NCBI GenBank assembly: GCA_946811695.1
Contig: OX328130.1
Coordinates: forward strand, 76,735,599-76,799,598
Length of the DNA stretch: 64,000 nt
Source: Gonocerus acuteangulatus
Taxonomy: Eukaryota > Arthropoda > Insecta > Hemiptera > Coreidae
Direction: 5' to 3'
Positions 56,265-64,000 of the stretch are shown one piece after another. Below the pieces are notes generated by a model, which was not told where the DNA came from, made no database searches, and worked only from the letters and a program-made list of their open reading frames with translations. The translations under genes and the position numbers were made by a program. Positions within the stretch are counted from its first letter, which is position 1. Every line of letters starts with the position of its first letter.

Positions 56265-56938
56265 GGAAATCTCTGGAAATATAATTTCAAAATCTTAGAA
56301 CATCATTAACAATTTTTTAAGCAAACATATAACCCACTGTATCCTACTTACTTAATATCGCAGCTTAAAAAAATATCATAATTTTGCCCGTCATTCATTA
56401 TTACAAACAGGTAAATATGACTGTCCCCAGACTGTAACTCACATGATGAGCAGTGGATTCTCAGAGACTAAAGAACAACGTCATTATTGGAAAGTAAAAT
56501 CAATCATATTAGCATCTGCCTGCTATTTGACTGTACAAAAGCAAAGTAATAAATATTTTTAAGTAATAAAATTTTATAATGTATTATTGTTTTAATAGTT
56601 TCTTAGCGTTGCAACACCTCTAACCTGGCGAAATCCATAATTTTTTACAATATTCGATTACATCGAGTCGCTGTTTAGTTAAATACCCATGTATTTATGA
56701 AATTGGGTATCTTACCTGGGTGTATACCCTGAAGAATAAATACCCGGGTATTTCACATCACTGGCTATTACATGTGAGAGTGGTCAGGACTTGGACATCT
56801 AAAGGATTAAAAGGAAGTAGGACAGTTATAAAACGGGCACCAAGGACATTTTGCTTTCAGATAACGAACAAGCACCGTCTGAGGAAGCCGGCTGTAATAC
56901 CGGAGAAAATGTATGATTTAAAAAAAAAAACCCCGCAA

Positions 56939-57935
56939 CGCTGCACAGTGGGCAAAAAGCGCTCAAAACTTGATTTTTTGATACCTCTTGAGAGTGCCAT
57001 TCCTTGAGTTTTAGGCCCCAACGTTGATTGCAGGACGGTGGTTAGTCATTGAAGCACTAGAAACGAAGAAAATTTCCTAAATTCTCATGTACCAAAATCG
57101 TTCTTTCAACTTTTCTTGTTCAGACCGATAAGGTAGAGGTATGTTTTTTTTTTTGTTTTAGTGGGATGGTCGAAGGGCAAAAAAAATCATTTTTTTTACT
57201 TTTTGAATCGCCTTCATGGACGGGGATACTGAAAAAGTAATAAAATTACATGTATCAAATTTCGTTTTATCCTATAGTTTTTGCGTCTCTCTTTGTCTCT
57301 ATAATTTTGGTCTTAAATTTTCCGTGGGCATGTATAGAAAGACCCCAGACTGAAGTTGGCTGCATAAACCTGCCTACTTCTGTGCTAGAGGTGAACGAAC
57401 TCGGTAAGAGAGACACGCGTTATCTCTATGTAAACATTGGAATTAAATCCAAGACTGATTTGTTTTGCAGTACTCAAGTCAGTGTCGACAGGAAAAGATT
57501 TCTGAAGTGATCCGAGTGAAAACTCGTGCCCTAGTTGAAATATTGTTGAATTCAAACGACAAAAGTGTACTTTCGGTATGCGAGTCTTTGACGGATCAAT
57601 TTCCAACAGCCGATGAGCATATTTCGTTACTCCAACGGAAATTATCTCAAACTGTTGTGCTGAAATTTAAAAAAAGTTGGCTGAGATAGGAGCAGATGTA
57701 TATTTTTTGAAGAAAAAATCGGCTTTAATGGGCTCCAGCATCACCTGAGCCCAGCCGAGTGCAGTTCAGACTCGAGGGCCGACGGCAAAAATATTTGTCA
57801 TGTGATTGATTTATCAATAACATTATTGTGGCTACAAGACTGGTAAGTGTGCACAATTTCAAGTTTCTATCTAAACAACATCAAAAGTTATTGAGTTTTG
57901 AGCACATTTTGACGGGTTTTGACCACTGTGCGCTG
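56939..57935. mobile_element. 987-bp Transib-like element with RSS-like ends
   Basis: The element 56944-57930 begins CACAGTGGGCAAAAAGCGC and ends (inverse) CACAGTGGTCAAAACCCG. The perfect 5-bp duplication CGCTG flanks it (56939-56943, 57931-57935). A shared CAAAACT motif follows the heptamer after 13 bp on the left and 23 bp on the right. Transib elements and RAG substrates have CAC(A/T)(A/G)TG-type ends and GC-rich 5-bp TSDs. Small reading frames inside (for example 57250-57510) show no transposase signature. I call it non-autonomous. Confidence 0.65.
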
Positions 57936-58044
57936 GTGTGAAATGCCTGGAAGTAAGAAGCGATTTCCCAAACATACAATTTTTTTGCTCTATTTTGATT
58001 ATTTAAATGTTTAGGATCCCCTTATAAATAAAACGGGTTATCAA

Positions 58045-58140
58045 CATTTTCTAGCCAGCATAGTTCTGATTCCTTTCGAAAGAAAAGCCAACAACACTAG
58101 TGAGAATCGAACCCACGACATTTTCACGTCTCATATCCTC
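58045..58140 (-). mobile_element. SINE family F, copy F4 (reverse strand)
   Basis: The reverse complement reads GTGGGTTCGATTCTCACTAG (B box), GTTGGCTTTTCTTTCG and GCTGGCTAGAAAATG, matching F1-F3. The head is lost. Confidence 0.5.
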
Positions 58141-58689
58141 CGATAAATTATGAAGACAGTTTTATTGATAAATAATTAAAAAATTAAATATAGCGACTCA
58201 TAAATAAATTAAAGTTGTAGTTTAGATTATCGCTGGTAATATTTCCTTATAGTTCGACGGCCATAATTCAAAACAGGCCACTTGTGCCGTGACTTACGAC
58301 CGCATTAACATCACAACGACCAAATAATGCTAATATTAATAACTTGCTATAAATATTGTAAATTATAGCAACACTGTCATAATATGATATAGCGACTTCC
58401 TATTATTGAAGCTTTTAGTCAGCTGTTGTATTTCACACAATATCTCATTGCTAGATTTACAATCATAAACAGGAGAAATAATAGTTGAAACATTCTATGA
58501 TAACTCTATAATACAACAATAATTCTACAATAAATGGGAATTTCAAAGGTCAAAAGATATTATCATAATGAAATTATAAATTTCTACTGATCGATTCGCA
58601 GCTGACTCGATCTGCAGCTCGAGAAGGGAACAAAATATTAAAAAATGTAAGTCGAAGGAGGTAGGAAACGATGAGAGACGTACCCAGCT

Positions 58690-59110
58690 TTTTAGGCCTC
58701 CAACAATCTCTCACCTATCCATCCTCCCGCCGACACAAAGGTGCGGATGTCCCCGCAAGCCCCCGCACATACGCCTCCTCTCGTATGTCGCAAGCTTGCG
58801 GACACATCCCGGGAAAGGAATACCTATTTCTCTAGCTTCAACTCCGAGACAGTCAGTCACCAGAAACCTGGGCAGACTGACCCAGAATATCCAACACACG
58901 CCACTACGTCTGTAACCGGCGAAGCCTGAAGGGCCCCCGGCCACCAACCCAACCCGTAGTACCATTTTAGGACTTAGTCCATCTGGTCTTGAATGGTCAC
59001 AGACCCGGAGAACGTTCTCTCCTACGGTTCCCCTATCCATAGGGAACCAGGGGGGGACTAACCCTGGCTCCCCATAGAGAGGGAGGGATCCGTACCCTCA
59101 CATTATCAAC
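58690..59110. other. GC-rich island upstream of a LINE 3' fragment
   Basis: Markedly richer in G and C than its surroundings, with CGGATGTCCCCGCAAGCC and a GGGAACC-rich inverted stretch near 59030-59075. It is open for about 110 codons on the minus strand, without a recognisable product. It could be the 5' untranslated region of the LINE whose 3' end follows, after internal deletion. Confidence 0.35.
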
Positions 59111-59144
59111 GACATTATTAAAGATTTCAATCTAAGGACATTGA

Positions 59145-59421
59145 AGTTTACGGTTAAAGAATGGCCGCGAAGAAGTTATATTAGCCAGACTACGTATCGG
59201 CCACAGTCGTGTGACTCACGAGTACCTAATGACTAACAAGGACAAACCGACCTGCCGAACATGTAACTCAGAACTGACAATCAAGCATATACTGACTAAC
59301 TGCTATTTAAGACAGAACCTTGATGTACCTATAGGCTTGACAACTCCTAGGAGATGACAGCCACCACATTGATACAACACACAAACATTTAAAGGACATA
59401 AACATTTACAACAACATCTAA
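59145..59421 (+). pseudogene. I-type LINE ORF2 C-terminal fragment
   Basis: The frame reads LARLRIGHSRVTHEYLMTN, then CRTCNSELTIKHILTNC, the post-RNase H region with its CX2C...HX4-6C cysteine-histidine motif. A frameshift or deletion lies near 59336-59355. The C terminus LLGDDSHHI to YNNI and the stop at 59421 are in another frame. The endonuclease and reverse transcriptase are missing. Confidence 0.75.
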
Positions 59422-59599
59422 GTAATTACCAAGTCAAAATATCTGCTTAAAATATTTTAAAATTATTATTTAAGGACATTTACTGTTTTAAGAAAATACT
59501 GGACTAAACCTTTTTTTTTTTTTTTTTTTCTTAAGGCAAATTCAACCACACGGGTCATTGTTGCCTTCGGAAATTTAAAGCCTTATATAATTATATTAT

Positions 59600-59610
59600 A
59601 TTATATACAT

Positions 59611-59660
<50 letters not shown>
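59600..59660. repeat. (AT)n microsatellite
   Basis: AT repeat with short interruptions, between the two LINE fragments. Confidence 0.95.
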
Positions 59661-59662
<2 letters not shown>

Positions 59663-59796
59663 TGAAATTGTTGCCTAAGTATATCAAAATGTATTAGAGG
59701 AAAAAATAATAATGAGACAAAAAATAGTTGTTGAAAGCAAAATACACTAATATTGAAACTAATGATCTGAAATGTTTTATATTTTAATATTTAAAT

Positions 59797-59842
59797 TATT
59801 ATTATTATTATTATTATTATTATTTTTGTAAATAATTGCTTA
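59797..59842 (-). repeat. (AAT)n tail of an I-clade LINE
   Basis: An ATT/AAT trinucleotide run (59797-59822) begins about 20 bases after the stop codon of the minus-strand LINE fragment. I-clade LINEs typically end in TAA-type repeats instead of poly(A). Confidence 0.7.
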
Positions 59843-60130
59843 TTATATTTTATTAAATAGCTCAGTGGCTCTGAAAAAACTCGACGCTCTCTGGCTTGAT
59901 TCATGGTCTTCTCCAAGTATATCAGAGAGAGGACCATGAATGTCCATTTGGTTCCGAGCGGATTTGTAGGCTCTACATTCAGTAAAGATGTGTTTGATAG
60001 TAAGATATTCGCCACAATCTCTGCATTCAGGCCTTAATTCTCTTTTAAATAAATATGCATGAGTGAGATTAGTGTGTCCTATTTTGCATCGCCCTCTACT
60101 GAAAAGTATCGAAACAATGCACTTCGCCAA
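59843..60130 (-). pseudogene. I-clade LINE ORF2 C-terminal fragment
   Basis: The frame reads RGRCKIGHTNLTHAYLFKRE, then CRDCGEYLTIKHIFTECRAY and ATELFNKI at the stop (59843). This is the same domain end as the fragment at 59145 but on the opposite strand and clearly diverged. 5'-truncated; no catalytic domains remain. Confidence 0.8.
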
Positions 60131-60347
60131 AGATGCGGTGCGATAAATAAATATAATAACACTAATAAAGATTTCAAAAATTGAAGCAATTCGGGAAAAA
60201 AAATGTTGAATTATTTTGAATTTTCCTTATAGGCAGAAGGACAAAAAAATAAAAACTTCACTAAACAGTTTCTTTAGTTTTATTTTTTCCCTACATGTTT
60301 CGCAAACTGTTGGTTTTTCTTCAGGGGAACATGTCACAAATATGAAT

Positions 60348-60465
60348 AAAAGTCCGACTCGCAGGAACTGCCTCATCTTAACGCGATTCTGATTATAGGA
60401 ATAGAAGCAGTTATTGCTAGGTTTTGATCTTTTGTGGAAAAAAAACCGTCAGGAGCGCGAACAGG

Positions 60466-60533
<68 letters not shown>

Positions 60534-60680
60534 CCTGTATATATTATTGCAAATTTGAACTACCGTTATTTTGGATTCTGAAGCGTAAAATTTTCTAGTC
60601 GGCACTACCGGATTGCATCATGAGGAGTACCTTATAAGCGGGTTCCCTCCGTATGGAGGGAGGGAGGAACCGCGCTAAAA
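60348..60680 (+). mobile_element. family-A element A3, short form
   Basis: Start AAAAGTCCGACTCGCAGG with CTTAACGCGATTCTG. An (AT)n tract (60470-60540) is flanked by CAGGCAAATA and its inverse. The end has the GGTTCC-like hairpin and GGAACCGCGCTAAAA. At 333 bp this is a compact copy that keeps only the terminal modules. Confidence 0.65.
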
Positions 60681-60682
60681 CC

Positions 60683-61436
60683 GACATTACTGATAGGATG
60701 ACCTAATAATTAGGAACCATTTTTGTAGGACAAATAATAACCCTTTGAATAGAAAACCGACTACAGCACCAGTTCTGGATTTTGGTATATTGAAGCTGAC
60801 AATTTATAAATTTATAAACATTGACAACTTTAGACTGCCAAAATGACAACGACAAATGTTCCACAACACCACCGACAAGCCAAGCCTCCTGCCTACATGG
60901 AACATGGTTTGTGTGCATCGAAGCCAGAGGTTTATGAGGTATCTGTAATTGCTGACGATAACGAGACCAGCCGTAACTTTACAATCAGCTGTGAAATAGC
61001 GTTCTGCAATAACCCCGCTGCTTATAACGACCTCTAGTGGTCGTATTGTCAACACCCGTCCATTTCACCCTTTGCCGGGAGTTGTCTAGATCGATTCAAT
61101 GAAACCCCATTAAATAGATAGTCTCTTTAACAAGATGGTTTATCATCCACAAAAACTAATTTCGAGACCATTTATTTTAAAAATTGTCAAATCTTCAAAA
61201 CACTAACTCTTTACTCATTTTATTTTAAATTTTACGTCTCCAAAGGAGTCATTTTTTTAAGTAGATGAAATTTTAGCCTTAAGGAGGTCTTCAACAGGTG
61301 GGACAACGTCAAGACCAATAAAATAAAAATGGACGCTTCCAATCAGCTGTTTAGACTCAAGAGTTTCAGTAACGACCTCTAGTGACAATATTAACAACAA
61401 CCCTCAATGTGCGTTGGGCGTTATGCCGCCTTTTAA
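60683..61436. other. unassigned intergenic DNA
   Basis: No gene is recognised. The phrase TAACGACCTCTAGTG near 61025 recurs near 61370, hinting at an old duplication. Confidence 0.4.
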
Positions 61437-61954
61437 GGAAAAAATCTGTCACGCAGGAGCTGCATAACTAAGCACTTTCCTCAGAATTTGTGTATGGTAG
61501 ACTCCATTACTGAATAATTTGCTGTAAATAACCTACATAAATAAAATAAAAACGTGAATAGTTCTGCTTATTTACATTTCTTATGAGAACTGTTCAATTA
61601 TTAATTTAGTAAATAATTTGCTTCCAGAGTTATGTTAATACATGATACTGTACTACTTAATAAATACACAAAAACTTCATATTCCGTCTTTTGATCTGAC
61701 GCAGGAACAGGATACAGTCCCCATAGTGGTCGAAAGCGCTCCTCGCGGCAGTTTTGTCAACCTACGAATTTTTACATTTCTTTCTCATGAGGTAGCCACG
61801 ACTTATACCTTGTTTCGTTGCAATAAAGCAGAACTTACGACCGGCATTTTCGGTGTCTACTAGGTAGGATCTATAAAGATTTGAAGAAATATTTCAGAAA
61901 TTCCGTCATGAGTGCAACATCAATAGCTACTTTCCTTCGGAGGAAAGTGCTAAA
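61437..61954 (+). mobile_element. family-B element B5
   Basis: Start AAAAATCTGTCACGCAGG with CTAAGCACTTTCCTCAG. The middle contains GGAACAGGATACAGTCCCC. The end has GTCTACTAGGTAGGATC, CAATAGCTAC, the TTTCCTTCGGAGGAAA hairpin and GTGCTAAAA. Internally deleted (no microsatellite). Confidence 0.6.
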
Positions 61955-62435
61955 ACATACTCTTTGTCATCAAACCCGGATGTTTTCCCGTAAACACGGT
62001 TACGCGCAGAATATTGCAGTCTATCATAGGCAACATGAATTTTTATATTTCCTGATAATTAAACCCCACAAAAGTGTCTGCCCTTTTGTAATTATTTTCA
62101 AATATGTCTACTGAAGACGCTGTTTAAATCGCAGCGTGAATAAAGCACTTCATTTAATATTAAGAATAAAAACTAGATACTTTTTTTTTTTAATTTACAT
62201 TTTAACCCCCTTAAAAGTGCCTGCCTTATTTATTATTAATTTTAAAATTGCCTTAATTCGTAATTTTTTTCATTAATAATAGTCTGAATAAAACACTATT
62301 TTTGGGCAATATTGTTTTGCACCTTTCCCCTATGCGCAGTACCTGGTGTTCCAAGGTATGTCCAGGAAACACATACTAACCTTCTTATCTACCAAGAGGT
62401 ACATTATAGCAAAATTTCAGGGTGCATAAAACACT

Positions 62436-62733
62436 TCATGAAACGTGCGTTGCCAGCTCTCGGACTAAAGGGAGTTCAATCAACTCATAGGTGATAGCAA
62501 TACCATGGGTTAAAAAGAACATGAACATGTTTTCCCCAGAATACTCTTGCACGCACATTACAAAGTAGTTAGAAATTTTTGGGGTTATGGTGATTCCATA
62601 TGCGCCCAGCGTCTCATCTCCATTTTTAACCTGAAACCTTGTTTCGATTTCAGCAGGTTTTATGCCCTCGATCACTAAAAACTCATCACAACTCGCTGTT
62701 CCACGTAGAATTTCACACAATTGTCCACCATCT
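62436..62733 (-). CDS. unrecognised ORF (about 99 codons), possible exon or relic
   Basis: An open minus-strand frame follows a TAG just upstream and ends at 62436. Composition is protein-like, with no low complexity. It includes LRGTASCDEFLVIEGIKP, VKNGDETLGAYGITITPKIS and NYFVMCVQEYSGENMFMFFL. No internal ATG initiates the whole frame; an ATG in another frame lies near its start. I do not recognise the family. It might be an exon of a host gene or a decayed transposon protein. Confidence 0.3.
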
Positions 62734-62843
62734 TGAGTTAAATTCTATCCAGAATGGCTACTGAGCGCATTCTACCGGCAACGAATAAAGGTGCCAGTTT
62801 CTACCGCATACAAAACCTCCAGCCTGGTTGTCAATTTAATAAT

Positions 62844-62846
<3 letters not shown>

Positions 62847-62900
<54 letters not shown>
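62847..62900 (-). repeat. (TA)n tail at a LINE 3' end
   Basis: The alternating TA tract immediately follows, on the minus strand, an AATAAA (62902-62907) at the end of the LINE 3' UTR. Confidence 0.7.
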
Positions 62901-62902
<2 letters not shown>

Positions 62903-63129
62903 TTATTTACAGAAATATTACAATCTACAATATATGTATTATGCAATTTGACATATGTATAGGTAGCTTGACCACGCCTCAGGTGCCACCAGTTGTCAAC
63001 CGAATACCTTCCTTGTAGGAAGCGAATGAGGCGTGACCTGTAATATCATGAGGAGAGAAAATATCCATCGATATCACTCTCAATTATCACTATTACAATC
63101 ACACTGATTTTTTATCACTCCACGACACT

Positions 63130-63345
63130 TCACTGCCTGAGTAGATCCCGGGGCCACTTCCTATTAAGACGTCTTGGTGGAGAGAAAGGACGATTGCTGC
63201 GTGATATGGATTGGGCTATAGGATTAGGATGATTAATCAATTTACTATGGAAAGATGAGAAGCGGATAGGGATTATATCTTGGACAAAAGGGATATTTAG
63301 GTCATTATGGAGGGTGCGATAATCTTTAGAGATATAAAAATTTAT
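63130..63345 (-). pseudogene. Jockey-type LINE ORF2 C-terminal fragment
   Basis: The minus-strand frame reads YRTLHNDLNIPFVQDIIPIR, then INHPNPIAQSI and RRLNRKWPRDLL, ending at TGA (63130-63132). These are the last ~65-70 residues of a Jockey ORF2, related to but distinct from both LINEs at 33-39 kb. The 3' UTR runs to 62902. The element is 5'-truncated near 63345. Confidence 0.8.
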
Positions 63346-63610
63346 ATGATGTGATGTATATGTATATGGTGTGTGTGTGTGTATGTGATAGAATTAATGT
63401 ATTTATTATTTATTGTTTGACTGTGTGTTTTAGCCTTTTATTGATTTACACTTTTAAATAAATTGACAAAAAGCTTGTTTTATATTGTATTATAATGTAG
63501 TCTTCGATTTTACGATTATTATTATTTTTTTAAGAATTGTGAAAATTGCATTGTCAATTTAATTTGGTTTAAATTGAACTTGTTTTAATTATGGTATTGT
63601 ATCACAGAAC

Positions 63611-63645
63611 ATTGAAAATGGGGCTTAATCCCCGAAAACGTTTTG
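63611..63645 (+). ncRNA. hammerhead-like motif, degraded core
   Basis: TTGAAAA, then GGGG-CTTAA-TCCCC, then GAAAACGTTTTG. The downstream half matches motif 1 at 20779, but the CTGANGA strand is mutated. Confidence 0.25.
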
Positions 63646-63830
63646 CCAAATAAAACACCTGCGGAAATTTCGACCTTCTTTTAAGCCTTCAGGATAATAA
63701 GTGGTACGAAAACAAGCAGAATCTAACCACAGAAATTAGATTTATATTTTTATCTAAAAATGTGTTATATTTATTGTTTTTCTCGTGTTGCTGAGAATTG
63801 TGTTCAGTTAAGCAGGTCATTCACATTCTG

Positions 63831-64000
63831 ATTTGTAGTCCGACTTGTAATCCAACTTCGGAAGTTGGATCCGATATCGGATCGTGAATAGGCTCGTCGG
63901 AAGACTAGTTGGAAGAGTCGGAACATTTATGTCGAAGGTCCGACATCCGACTGGTGACGGAGTTGGAGCGTGAGTCGGATCAAAGTCGTCCAACTTAGCT
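63831..64000. repeat. palindrome-rich repeat running off the window
   Basis: Contains GTTGGATCCGATATCGG, CCGACTGG and several GTCGGA/TCCGAC words in both orientations. It resembles the GATCCGATCC-type MITE fragments but is cut by the window end. Confidence 0.4.

Noticed and set aside
58711..59040. A 109-codon minus-strand ORF in the GC-rich island
   Set aside because: Long open frames are expected in GC-rich DNA. The overlapping plus-strand frame is also open, and no motif is seen.
60290..60335. Another hammerhead-like site on the minus strand (CTGAAGA ... GCGAAACATG)
   Set aside because: The segment between the core strands does not form a stem ending next to GAAA, so the similarity is only to the core letters.

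Overview
The window is eukaryotic, most likely from an arthropod (probably insect) genome. It has an AT-rich background and many microsatellites. It carries Jockey- and I-type LINEs, tRNA-derived SINEs, several classes of short inverted-repeat DNA transposons, and more than a dozen minisatellite or satellite arrays. I found no recognisable host gene. The species cannot be named from sequence alone. It is a repeat-on-repeat region whose history can partly be read from nesting and target-site duplications (TSDs).

Layout. 0.4-7 kb: a short inverted-repeat MITE, an element (E3) holding a 69-bp tandem array, a 43-bp satellite of about 41 units, another inverted-repeat element, a tRNA-like SINE head, and a foldback element whose ends begin CACAGTG. 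7-12.7 kb: a ~230-bp repeat block, a 111-bp array, and a palindromic hAT-like foldback element with a perfect 8-bp TSD. 12.7-16.7 kb: 67 units of a 57-bp repeat inside ~65-bp terminal inverted repeats (TIRs). 17-23 kb: two large copies (A1, A2) of a non-autonomous element family resembling Helentron/DINE-1 (HINE) elements, plus SINE heads, a short E element, and a small inverted-repeat unit with a hammerhead-like motif. 23.5-33.3 kb: small repeats, a 461-bp TIR element with a perfect 8-bp TSD, two head-to-tail copies of the related family B, then 77-bp, ~118-bp, 62-bp and 22-bp arrays.

33.4-39.1 kb holds the only substantial coding capacity. A Jockey-type LINE on the minus strand is interrupted by a second, nearly complete Jockey-type LINE on the plus strand (gag-like ORF1, then ORF2 with endonuclease and reverse transcriptase). 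A 12-bp TSD bounds the insertion, and the host reading frame continues exactly across it. 40-43.5 kb: an inverted family-A element containing a cruciform-forming 62-bp array, and a degenerate ~120-bp repeat. 44-54 kb: further family-B copies, SINEs, 122-bp and 56-bp arrays, a SINE split by a MITE, and another hAT-like MITE. 55-64 kb: a second short MITE copy, a 987-bp element with RSS-like CACAGTG ends and a perfect 5-bp GC-rich TSD, I-clade and Jockey LINE 3' fragments, more A/B copies, and one unrecognised ORF.

The elements do not form a pathway; they record successive invasions. The most unusual signals are: (1) the CACAGTG-ended element whose two ends carry a shared CAAAACT motif 13 and 23 bp from the heptamer, recalling the 12/23 rule of RAG signals; (2) repeated hammerhead-ribozyme-like cores with compensating stem changes; (3) transposon-like elements with expanding internal minisatellites; (4) a 22-bp array abutting a LINE 3' end, with AATAAA in nearly every unit. 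All calls were made by eye, without database searches.
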